The position numbers were made by a program, and so were the translations under genes. DNA of 64,000 bases, taken from assembly GCA_964510315.1 (NCBI GenBank), contig CAZEAP010000022.1, positions 6,382-70,381 on the forward strand, written 5' to 3'. The DNA is from CAZEAP01 sp964510315 (lineage in GTDB: Bacteria; Planctomycetota; Brocadiia; SM23-32). Under the pieces are notes generated by a model, which had not been told where the DNA came from, did no database searches, and worked only from the letters and a program-made list of their open reading frames with translations. How positions within the stretch are numbered: the stretch's first letter is position 1; each line of letters starts with the position of its first letter. This document shows, one piece after another, positions 36,217-44,116 of the stretch.

Positions 36217-36386
36217 AGCTTGCTCTTCACCCGCCGAAAGCCTGGATGGAGGACATTATGGCGGGATGCACCGTCGGCCTCAACGGGAGGGGAGCTTGAG
36301 TCAGGCCGAGTCTGCCCCGAGCGCAACTCCCTGCCGGATCAACTCCCCCAAAGCGAAAGGCGGCGCGGGCAGTGCCACGGTGCCGC

Positions 36387-36455
36387 GCGACCCCGCCGGA
36401 GGCGGGCAATCACGCCCGAGGCGCACAAGCTTCGAGGTCGCAGTGACGGGCCATC
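36387..36455. repeat. Palindromic interspersed repeat (family R1), expanded copy
   Basis: GCGACC (36387-36392) pairs with GGTCGC (36436-36441) around a nested palindrome CCGCCGGAGGCGG, a GCGGGC/GCCCGA part and an AAGCTT centre, followed by CGGGCCATC. It is the same order of modules as copies at 3.3 kb and 19.6 kb, but longer. It lies in the 334-base divergent gap between the lipase and PEGA genes; the rest of the gap holds only the PEGA promoter. Confidence 0.7.
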
Positions 36456-36489
36456 TGTGTGTGTTCGGCGCCGGGCCGGACCCGGCGGA

Positions 36490-36519
36490 TTGGCGGTCTC
36501 CGGGGGTCACTGCTAAAAT
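36490..36519 (+). promoter_or_regulatory. Possible promoter of the PEGA-protein gene
   Basis: TTGGCG (36490-36495), an 18-base spacer and TAAAAT (36514-36519) with an extended TGC just before it. The GTG start lies 31 bases downstream. Confidence 0.42.
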
Positions 36520-36550
36520 GTGGACATACTCACGCAGGAGAGATGCCAGG

Positions 36551-38401
36551 GTGAGCCGAAGGTTTCTTACCGTCCTGTGGGCGCTGGCGGTGCTGTCCGC
36601 CGCGCCCCCCGCCCGCGCCGCCGATATGGTCGGCGGGCTGTTCGTCTCCACGACGCCCGCGGGCGCGGAGATATACATCAACGGTGAACTGCGGGGCGTA
36701 TCCCCGTGCGGTATGGCGGACATTCCCCTGGGCGAGGCGGAAGTGACGGCACGGATGCAGGGCTATGCCCCCTCGAGCGGGAAAGTGCGGGTCAGGGGAG
36801 GCCGCACCGCGCGCGTCCGCCTGCGCCTGCAGAAGCTGAAGAAGGTGGGCAGCCTGATCGTGCTCATCGACCCGCCGGGGGCGAGGATCGCCGTCGATCG
36901 CGTGCCCGCCGGACGCACCCCGGTCGTCGTTCGGAACGTATCCGCCGGCTCCCATCGCGTCACCGTCAGCGCTGAGGGATACCGACCCCGGCACGCCGAA
37001 GTCACGGTGGTGGCCGGCAGGCGCCGCGTGCTGAAAGGCCGGCTCCAGCGGACGCCGGGAAATGCCCCGGAGGAGCCGCCGTCCGAAGATCGGCCCGCCG
37101 GCGCCGATCTGCGCCCCGAGCAGGCTCCCCTTCCGGGGGACCTGCCCGACGAAGCCGCCCTTCAGGCGGCGACGGCCGCCGCCCGAGCCAGGGACTACGC
37201 GGCCGCCCTCGGCCGGCTGGAAGGGATGGCCCGGGACGAAGATGCGTCCGAACACGCGCGAGCCGTTGCCCGGGACCGCCGCGTCCTCGCCAAGGTGGCA
37301 GGGCTGGTCGGCGCGGCCGTTGAAGTGCTGCGATCCCGGGAAGGGGAGGACGCTGCGCTGTCCCTGCACGGCGGGCTTCCCGTGGAGGGAACCATCTGCG
37401 GAGTTTCGGACGAGGAGGTCGTGCTGGCGACCGCCCGCCGCGAGGTGAACATCCCGCTGAAGCGATTGGACGCCGAGCAGATCGTGAAGCTGGCTTCCGA
37501 GCGCTACGATCCGGGAGAAGCGGGGTCCCACACCCGGTTCGCGCTGTTTTATGCCTGCGACGGCCGCTTCGAGAAGGCGTACGAGGAACTGCGCCGCGCT
37601 GAACGGATGGGGGCGGAGATAGAGAGCGCCCTGAGCTACGTCCGCGCCAGGCACCTGTGGGCCGCCGCAGTGGAGAGGGCCGGCACATCCGCGGCGCTCG
37701 CCGCCCGCGCCGTCCTCTCCGAAGAGGCTCCCGGCGCCCCGGAGCGTCCGGTCCGCGTGCTGGTCGACCTGCGTCACGGGACCGCGGCGCCACGGCTGCG
37801 GCAGGCGCCGGGGGGCGCGGGCTTCCGTGCGGAAAGGCTCGACGGCCTCATCGAGGCGGGGCGGCTGGAAGAAGGCGACGTGCTTTTCGTCCGGGAGGCC
37901 GACGGCGGGCAGCACGCTTCCTGGGACCGTCGGGAAGTTCAGGCCGTGCTGGACTTCGTCCGTTCCGGCGGCGGCCTGGTGGTGATCGCCGCCCGGCGGC
38001 CGGAGGAAGCCCCCGGCTCGGGGAGCCCCCTGCTCAGATGGCTCGGCGTTCGGATCGGGCGAGAGGGGCTTGCTTTGAGCGATGAGGCGCCGGACGGCTA
38101 CCCCGCGGAGCGTTTCGTCGCCTATCCGACCCGCCCCACTCATCCGGTAGTCGCCGGGGTTCGGCGTGCCCTCTTCCCCCGGTCGGCGCCCGCGCTGGAG
38201 GTCGGTGGCGCAGCCCGTCCGGTCCTGGTGGCCGACAGGTTCGTTTTGACGGGGGAGGAGGGAGAGTCCGGCGTCGTGCTGGGAGCGGCCGGAGTCTACG
38301 GCAAAGGGCGTTTTGTCGTGTTCGCGGGCGCAGCTCTCGCCGGAGAGAAAGTCCTCGTGCGGAACGCCGTCTCGTGGGCCGCCGGAGGGGCGGAGCGCTG
38401 A
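36551..38401 (+). CDS. Secreted PEGA-repeat protein
   Basis: A 616-residue protein with a signal peptide (RRFLTVLWALAVLSAAPPARA). Two PEGA-like beta-sandwich repeats follow: VGGLFVSTTPAGAEIYINGE and VGSLIVLIDPPGARIAVDRV, each ending with a GxHRVTVSAEGY-type segment. Next comes an Ala-rich helical region and a segment (VEGTICGVSDEEVVLATARR) like a small barrel. The C-terminal part has FVRSGGGLVVIAARRPEE, as in gatase-like/DUF4159-type domains. PEGA domains bind cell-wall or surface structures. The GTG at 36551 with AGGAGA upstream is preferred over the ATG at 36518, which lies inside the promoter. It precedes the DUF4159-MoxR operon. Confidence 0.75.
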   Translation: MSRRFLTVLWALAVLSAAPPARAADMVGGLFVSTTPAGAEIYINGELRGVSPCGMADIPLGEAEVTARMQGYAPSSGKVRVRGGRTARVRLRLQKLKKVGSLIVLIDPPGARIAVDRVPAGRTPVVVRNVSAGSHRVTVSAEGYRPRHAEVTVVAGRRRVLKGRLQRTPGNAPEEPPSEDRPAGADLRPEQAPLPGDLPDEAALQAATAAARARDYAAALGRLEGMARDEDASEHARAVARDRRVLAKVAGLVGAAVEVLRSREGEDAALSLHGGLPVEGTICGVSDEEVVLATARREVNIPLKRLDAEQIVKLASERYDPGEAGSHTRFALFYACDGRFEKAYEELRRAERMGAEIESALSYVRARHLWAAAVERAGTSAALAARAVLSEEAPGAPERPVRVLVDLRHGTAAPRLRQAPGGAGFRAERLDGLIEAGRLEEGDVLFVREADGGQHASWDRREVQAVLDFVRSGGGLVVIAARRPEEAPGSGSPLLRWLGVRIGREGLALSDEAPDGYPAERFVAYPTRPTHPVVAGVRRALFPRSAPALEVGGAARPVLVADRFVLTGEEGESGVVLGAAGVYGKGRFVVFAGAALAGEKVLVRNAVSWAAGGAER

Positions 38402-38423
38402 TCCCCGCGGGCGGCCCAAAGAG

Positions 38424-38452
38424 TTGCTCCCCGCCGCCGCAGCCAATATGAT
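38424..38452 (+). promoter_or_regulatory. Promoter of the DUF4159-MoxR operon
   Basis: TTGCTC (38424-38429), a 17-base spacer and TATGAT (38447-38452) precede the DUF4159 gene by 63 bases, in the gap after the PEGA gene. Confidence 0.5.
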
Positions 38453-38515
38453 AAGGGATGGACGAAGTCGGTATGTCCCCGGCAGTCTCCCTTCCGCATG
38501 CCTCGGGGAAAGGCC

Positions 38516-40018
38516 ATGAGAAAGCTGATCCTCCTCGGGCTGCTATTGCCCGCCGCCGTCTGTGCCGCCGAGTTCAACGTGCCGAAGGGCCCGTGCGGCT
38601 CCGCACCGCCGGCGAAACCGCACCGGAGGAAGGGCGGGGAGAGCTTCCCACCTCTTCCGCTACCGGCCACGCCCCTGCGGAGAACCGAGAAGAAGCGTCC
38701 GCCGGCGCCGCCCCCGCTGGTGGCCAAGATTCAGTACGGCCGGATCAAGGAGGTCCGCCGTGACGGGGAAACCATCCGCTATTACGACTGGAACAAGGAC
38801 CCCGGCGACGTCCCGATGCTCGTGAACCTGGCGAACCGTGCGCTGGACGTCCGCTACACCCACAAGAGGGGGCCGTTGAAGAGCTTTCCCCCCGACCCGG
38901 CGCGCTTCCCGGTCTACTACTTCACCGGGAGCGACGATTTCAGTCTCTCGGACCAGCAGGTCGCCCATCTCCGGGAGTTCTTGCAGCGGGGCGGCACGGT
39001 CTGGGGGGATGCGTGCTTCGGGGACCCCGATTTCTTCGGCGCTTTCACCCGGGAGATGGGGCGCGTGCTGCCCGGCCGGGAGTGGCGACCGCTGAGTTCC
39101 GATCACCCTCTCTATCACTGCCACTACGAGATCGAGGAGGTCGAGTACACCCGCGAGGTGCCGGAGGCCGACGGCACGCTCGGGCCGCCCGTCGTGATGG
39201 GGCTGGATTTGGGCGACCGGACGGCCGTCCTGCTTTCCCGTTACGACCTGAGCTGCGGCTGGGACGGCCACATCAGGGAGGGCGCCTACAGCGTCCACCC
39301 GGAGCACGCGCGTCGCCTGGGCGTCAACATGGCGGCCTACGCGCTGGGCACCTGGGAGCTGGCCGCCTTCCAGGGCACGGCGAAGGTCTTCTACGAGGCG
39401 GGAGAACGCGAGGGCGGGGAGTTCGTCCTCGCCCAGGCCAGGTTGACCGGTAACTGGGATACCCAGCCCAACGCGCTGGCCAATCTCCTGAAGGCGGTGG
39501 CCTCGCGCACGAGCACGGAGGTGAAGTTCCGGCGCCGGGCCGTCGATCTGACTTCCAGCCAGCTCCAGCAGTATCCGTTCCTGTATCTTACGGGACGGCA
39601 GGGATTTACCCTGGACGAACAGCAGGTGCGGGCCCTCCGGCGTTTCCTAACCAGCGGGGGATTTCTGCTGGCCGCCCCCAGTGCCGGGCGACGGGAGTTC
39701 AACGTGGCTTTCCGAAGGGAGATCGGCCGAGTGCTCCCGAACCACAGCCTGGACCGGCTGCCGCCGGACCACCCGGTTTACACGGTCTTCCACAACATAA
39801 GCGGCGTTAGCTACAGCGATTACACGCAGGCTTCGGGCGAGGATTCGCCCTCCCACCCGCTCGAGGGCATCCAGCTCGGCGGGGTAACCGCGGTGATCCA
39901 CTGCCCGTGGGGGCTGGGCGGATGGCGGGGTTTTGACCACCCGTTCGGGCGCTCGGTCGCCGCGCCCGACGCCCTCGACCTCGGAGTCAACATCGTTCTC
40001 TACGCCCTGACGCATTGA
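38516..40018 (+). CDS. Secreted tandem DUF4159 protein
   Basis: A 500-residue protein with a signal peptide (MRKLILLGLLLPAAVCAAEF), then a Pro/Lys/Arg-rich linker and two DUF4159-like domains. Domain one: ARFPVYYFTGSDDFSLSDQQ, HLREFLQRGGTVWGDACFGD, FTREMGRVLPG. Domain two: YPFLYLTGRQGFTLDEQQVR, ALRRFLTSGGFLLAAPSAGR, FRREIGRVLPN. The domain is gatase-like without an obvious catalytic triad and is frequent beside MoxR/BatA genes in planctomycete-type genomes. An upstream in-frame ATG at 38498 would spoil the signal peptide. The moxR gene follows after 47 bases. Confidence 0.83.
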   Translation: MRKLILLGLLLPAAVCAAEFNVPKGPCGSAPPAKPHRRKGGESFPPLPLPATPLRRTEKKRPPAPPPLVAKIQYGRIKEVRRDGETIRYYDWNKDPGDVPMLVNLANRALDVRYTHKRGPLKSFPPDPARFPVYYFTGSDDFSLSDQQVAHLREFLQRGGTVWGDACFGDPDFFGAFTREMGRVLPGREWRPLSSDHPLYHCHYEIEEVEYTREVPEADGTLGPPVVMGLDLGDRTAVLLSRYDLSCGWDGHIREGAYSVHPEHARRLGVNMAAYALGTWELAAFQGTAKVFYEAGEREGGEFVLAQARLTGNWDTQPNALANLLKAVASRTSTEVKFRRRAVDLTSSQLQQYPFLYLTGRQGFTLDEQQVRALRRFLTSGGFLLAAPSAGRREFNVAFRREIGRVLPNHSLDRLPPDHPVYTVFHNISGVSYSDYTQASGEDSPSHPLEGIQLGGVTAVIHCPWGLGGWRGFDHPFGRSVAAPDALDLGVNIVLYALTH

Positions 40019-40065
40019 CGCCCCGGCCCTCACCTCATTCGAAGACAACCGTGGGAGAGAATACT

Positions 40066-41124
40066 TTGAGCACCGGAGAACGGACCAATGCCGGCAGAGA
40101 AAGCGCCCGGGCGCTGATCGAACGCTTCGGCGCGCTGCGCCGGACGCTGCTGAGCGAGATAAAGAAGGTGATCGTCGGGCAGGACGAAGTGCTGGAGCAG
40201 ATACTGATCACCCTGTTCTGCCGGGGGCACGCGCTGGTGGTCGGCGTTCCCGGCCTGGCCAAGACGCTCATCGTCCGCACGCTGGCACGATGCCTCGACC
40301 TGGACTTCAAACGCATCCAGTTCACCCCCGATCTGATGCCCAGCGACATCACGGGCACCGAGGTGTTGGAGATCGACCCGGAGACCGGCGAACGCCGCTT
40401 CCGCTTCTCCCACGGTCCGATCTTCACCAACATTCTCCTGGCCGATGAGATCAACCGCACCCCGCCGAAGACGCAGGCCGCACTGCTGGAATCGATGCAG
40501 GAGTACTCGGTGACGGTCGGCGGCCAGACCCACCACATCGAGCAGCCCTTCTTCGTGCTCGCCACGCAGAATCCCATCGAGCAGGAAGGCACCTATCCGC
40601 TGCCGGAGGCCCAGCTCGACCGGTTCATGCTGAACATCCTCATCGACTATCCGGCGCGGGCGGAGGAGGTGGAGATATTCCGCCTGACCACCATGGACGA
40701 GTTGCCGGAGGCCGCCGCGGTGCTGGACGGCCGCCGGATACGGCAGATCCAGAAGGTCGTGCGCAAAATGCCGGTCAGCGACCACGTGCTGGAATACGTG
40801 GCCGAGCTGGTCCGCGCCACCCGTCCGGGAGCCCCGGAGGCGCCCCCGCTGGTCGGGCAGTACGTCGAGTGGGGCGCGGGACCGCGGGCCGGGCAGTACC
40901 TGGTGCTGGGAGCGAAGGCCCTGGCGCTCATGGACGGACGCTACAACGTCTCCTGTTCGGACGTGCGCCGCGTCGCCCATCCGGTGCTCCGGCATCGTAT
41001 CTTCACCAACTTTACGGCCGACAGCGAGGGCGTGGACGTGGAGGAGGTCGTTGAGCGGCTGCTGGAGACGGTGGAGGAACCCGACGAGAATCTCTATGCC
41101 GACCGGACCCGTGAAGCCGACTGA
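40066..41124 (+). CDS. MoxR-family AAA+ ATPase
   Basis: A 352-residue MoxR protein. Walker A is GVPGLAKTLIVRTLA (GxxGxAKT), Walker B ILLADEINRTPPKTQAALLE, sensor 1 FFVLATQNPIEQEGTYPLPE, and arginine finger region EAQLDRFMLNI, all standard. MoxR ATPases remodel or chaperone VWA/DUF58 partners, here encoded directly behind. The start is probably the TTG at 40066 with GGGAGAG seven bases upstream; a GTG at 40051 is an alternative and no ATG is suitable. It is the first enzyme of an operon running through DUF58 and VWA proteins. Confidence 0.94.
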   Translation: MSTGERTNAGRESARALIERFGALRRTLLSEIKKVIVGQDEVLEQILITLFCRGHALVVGVPGLAKTLIVRTLARCLDLDFKRIQFTPDLMPSDITGTEVLEIDPETGERRFRFSHGPIFTNILLADEINRTPPKTQAALLESMQEYSVTVGGQTHHIEQPFFVLATQNPIEQEGTYPLPEAQLDRFMLNILIDYPARAEEVEIFRLTTMDELPEAAAVLDGRRIRQIQKVVRKMPVSDHVLEYVAELVRATRPGAPEAPPLVGQYVEWGAGPRAGQYLVLGAKALALMDGRYNVSCSDVRRVAHPVLRHRIFTNFTADSEGVDVEEVVERLLETVEEPDENLYADRTREAD

Positions 41125-41133
41125 GCCGACCTG

Positions 41134-42033
41134 ATGGGCAAGGCATTCAAAAGCAAGTACTATGAGCCGGAGAAGCTGGCCCGTGTCCGCAACCTCCAGT
41201 TGCTCGCCAGAACCGTGGTGGAGGGCTACATCAGCGGACTCCACTGCAGCCCGTTCAAAGGACTGAGTTCGGAGTTCGCCGAGTATCGCGAATACCTTCC
41301 CGGCGACGACCTGAAGCACTTCGACTGGCGCGTCTTCGCCCGCACCGACAAGCGCTATGTCCGGGAGTACGAGGAAGAGACCAACCTGACCTGCACGCTG
41401 CTGCTGGACGCCAGCGGGTCGATGGCCTACGGCTCGGGGGAGCTGACGAAGTTCGACTACGGCGCCTGCCTGGCCGCCGCCCTCACCTACCTGATGGTCC
41501 AGCAGAGGGACAAGGTCGGCCTCGTGCTGTTCGGCCGCGAGGTGCGCCGAAGGGTCCCTCCCCGCAGTACCCCCGCCCACATGAAGTACCTCCTGGAGGA
41601 ACTCGAAACCGCCGAGCCGGGGGGCGAGACCGGCATCGGTCCCTGCCTTCATTCGATCGCCGAGAGCCTCCGGCGTCGCGGCCTCGTGGTCGTTCTCAGC
41701 GATCTGCTGGACGATCAGGACGCCGTGATGAAGGCGCTGAATCACTTCCGCCACGACCGCAACGAGGTGCTGGTCTTCAACCTGTTCGATCCGGCCGAGG
41801 CGCAACTGCCCGGGGACGGACTCGTCGAGTTCGTGGACATGGAGAACCGCAAGTCCATGCAGGTCCGCACGAACGTGATCCGAGAGGAATACCGGCGGAA
41901 GTTCGATGATTTCGTCGGCTCCTACCGGCGCGACTGCGCCGCCGGCCACATGGACTACCAACTGGTCACCACCGACACCCCCTTCGAACTCATGCTGAGC
42001 GCCTATCTGCGGAGTCGTGAACGCTACAGATGA
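41134..42033 (+). CDS. DUF58 protein (VWA-like, MoxR partner)
   Basis: A 299-residue DUF58 protein. SPFKGLSSEFAEYREYLPGD and DDLKHFDWRVFARTDKRYVR are the family signature. A VWA-like fold follows with LLLDASGSMAYGSGE (MIDAS-type DxSxS) and VVVLSDLLDD. It has no membrane helix, unlike the longer DUF58 proteins. The gene lies ten bases after moxR and overlaps the next gene by four bases (ATGA). It is known to pair with MoxR ATPases; the process served is unclear. Confidence 0.93.
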   Translation: MGKAFKSKYYEPEKLARVRNLQLLARTVVEGYISGLHCSPFKGLSSEFAEYREYLPGDDLKHFDWRVFARTDKRYVREYEEETNLTCTLLLDASGSMAYGSGELTKFDYGACLAAALTYLMVQQRDKVGLVLFGREVRRRVPPRSTPAHMKYLLEELETAEPGGETGIGPCLHSIAESLRRRGLVVVLSDLLDDQDAVMKALNHFRHDRNEVLVFNLFDPAEAQLPGDGLVEFVDMENRKSMQVRTNVIREEYRRKFDDFVGSYRRDCAAGHMDYQLVTTDTPFELMLSAYLRSRERYR

Positions 42034-44105
42034 TCCATCTGCTGTGGATATCTCTGGCCGTCCCCGTGCTCATCCACCTGGTGCATCGTCGGCGCGCCGT
42101 GCGGATGCCCTTCAGCACGCTCCGTTTCCTGCGGATGGTGGACCAGCGGGTGGCGCGCCGTCACCGGCTGAAGGAGCTGCTTCTTCTGGCCGCCCGGATT
42201 CTGCTGCTTGGGGCGGTGGTCGGCGCACTTTACCAGCCCGTGGTTGGCTCGGGCGCCGGAGCAGGGGGGCACGTGCCGACGGCCGTCTGCATCGTGCTGG
42301 ACAACACCGCCAGCATGCGCGCGGTGAGCGGAGGGACCATGGGCTTCGAAAGGGCACGAAAGGCGGCCTCCGCCGTGCTGGAAGGGCTGGAGCGGGGCGA
42401 CGGCGCGTGCATTGTGCCGTTTGACGCAGCGAGGTCCGCCGAACTCAGCACCGACCTGGAGACCGTGCGCAGCCGACTGGAAACCTTCGAGTGCGGCTAC
42501 GGCGCCGCTCCGGCCGCCGATGCCCTGAACCGGGCTTTCAAGGCCCTCGGGCAGGCCACGCAGCCGGCCCGGGAGGTCTACGTGCTCTCGGACTTCCAGA
42601 GGTCGGCCTGGGAGTCCCTCCCGGATCGGTTCGGCGAAACCGCGGCGGCCGAGGCGCCGCTCTACCTGGTCGACGTCGGCCGGGAAGTGACCGAGAACCT
42701 GGCCCTGCGGGACGTCCGGTTCGGCCCCGGTTTGCAGGTGACCGGTTCGCCCACGGAGGTGTTCTGCACGGTGGAGAACACGGGCGCCCGCGACATGGCG
42801 CACGCGGCGGACATGCTGGTCGACGGCAGCGGAGTGGCACAGGCGGACGTCCGGCTGGCGGCCGGGGGCGTCCGCCGGATCAAGCTCCGCCACGCCTTCA
42901 GGCGGCCCGGATGGGTCGCCGGCGAGGTGCGCCTGGAGCCGGACCAGTTCGCGCCGGACAACTCCCGTTACTTCGCGGTCGCCGTCCGGGAGAAGCTCCC
43001 CGTCCTGCTGGTCAACGGCGACCCCTCCGGGGTGGCCTACGAGGATGAGACCTTCTACCTGGACCTGGCCCTGAGGGCGCCCGCCCGGAGCGGCGAAGCC
43101 ACCTCTCCGGTGAGCACGACCACCGTCGAGCCGGGGCGGCTGGAGCGCCTCCGGCTCGACGACTACGCCTGCGTGGTGTTGGCCAACGTGAGGCGCCTCT
43201 CCGAGGGGTTGACCGAAAGGCTCAGCCGGTATGTCAGGAACGGTGGCGGCCTTATCGTTTTCCTCGGCGACCGGGTCGAGATCGAATCCTACAACCGGGG
43301 GATCGCGCGGGACCTGATGGGGGTCGAGTTCGGGGGGATAGCGCGCTCCGAAGACGGGTTGCCCATCCGCCGGATCAACGCCGGCCATCCGGTCTACCAC
43401 GGTCTGGCGGAGCGGATGGACTTCCGGCGCACGGCGGTCCGGGCATTCTACCGCGCCTCTCCAGGTGAGGGAGTTGTAGCGCTGGCCGAACTAAGCGACG
43501 GGCCCCTGCTGCTGGAGCGGGAAGTGGGCGCGGGCCTGTGCATCGCCTGCACGAGCACGGCCGACATGGGCTGGAACAACCTGCCGGCCACCCCTTCTTT
43601 TCTTCCCCTGATTCACCAGTTGATCTACCGGGCCGCCGGCTCCGCCCGTGCCGAGGAACAGATCACCGTCGGCATGCCCTGCAAGATAGACGTTCCCCCG
43701 TCGGAGGAACCCGTGGAGGTCCGGTTCTACGGGGTCGAGGCGGAAGAAGAACCACTGGCGAGAAAGACCGTTGAGCCGGCGGACCGACCCACGACGGTTA
43801 CATTTGAGGGGACCGGAAAGCCGGGCATCTACCGTGCTGTCTGGCGGGCGGCAGGAGCGCAGCGCGAACGCCTCTTCGCGGTGAACATCCCTCGGGAGGA
43901 GAGCCGACTGGAGCGGATGCCGCCGGCGCAGCTCAAGGACGCGCTCAAGGCCGAGAAGGTTCGCGTCCTGGCTGGGGCAGATTTCTCGCGGGACGTCCTC
44001 CGGCGGGAACGGGAAGGCTTTCCGCTGTGGAACTACCTGTTCGCCGCCGGGCTGGTTTTGCTTGTCGTGGAGAGCTGGGTCGCCAACGTCTGGCTGAAGC
44101 ACTGA
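42030..44105 (+). CDS. BatA-type membrane protein with VWA domain
   Basis: A 691-residue protein starting with the BatA helix pair: MIHLLWISLAVPVLIHLVHR, RRRAVRMPFSTLRFLRMVDQ, KELLLLAARILLLGAVV. It is followed by a VWA domain with VCIVLDNTASMRA and VYVLSDFQRSAWESLPD, then beta-rich domains, a gatase-like region (YVRNGGGLIVFLGDR) and a C-terminal membrane helix (YLFAAGLVLLVVESWVANVW). The MIDAS motif has DNTAS instead of DxSxS, with Thr in the first Ser position. It overlaps DUF58 by four bases. Probably inner-membrane with periplasmic or cytoplasmic VWA. Confidence 0.88.
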   Translation: MIHLLWISLAVPVLIHLVHRRRAVRMPFSTLRFLRMVDQRVARRHRLKELLLLAARILLLGAVVGALYQPVVGSGAGAGGHVPTAVCIVLDNTASMRAVSGGTMGFERARKAASAVLEGLERGDGACIVPFDAARSAELSTDLETVRSRLETFECGYGAAPAADALNRAFKALGQATQPAREVYVLSDFQRSAWESLPDRFGETAAAEAPLYLVDVGREVTENLALRDVRFGPGLQVTGSPTEVFCTVENTGARDMAHAADMLVDGSGVAQADVRLAAGGVRRIKLRHAFRRPGWVAGEVRLEPDQFAPDNSRYFAVAVREKLPVLLVNGDPSGVAYEDETFYLDLALRAPARSGEATSPVSTTTVEPGRLERLRLDDYACVVLANVRRLSEGLTERLSRYVRNGGGLIVFLGDRVEIESYNRGIARDLMGVEFGGIARSEDGLPIRRINAGHPVYHGLAERMDFRRTAVRAFYRASPGEGVVALAELSDGPLLLEREVGAGLCIACTSTADMGWNNLPATPSFLPLIHQLIYRAAGSARAEEQITVGMPCKIDVPPSEEPVEVRFYGVEAEEEPLARKTVEPADRPTTVTFEGTGKPGIYRAVWRAAGAQRERLFAVNIPREESRLERMPPAQLKDALKAEKVRVLAGADFSRDVLRREREGFPLWNYLFAAGLVLLVVESWVANVWLKH

Positions 44106-44116
44106 GGAGGGCGGGC

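Noticed and set aside
36518..36550. ATG at 36518 as start of the PEGA protein
   Set aside because: It overlaps the -10 box and adds 11 residues before the signal peptide; the GTG at 36551 has a proper AGGAGA site.
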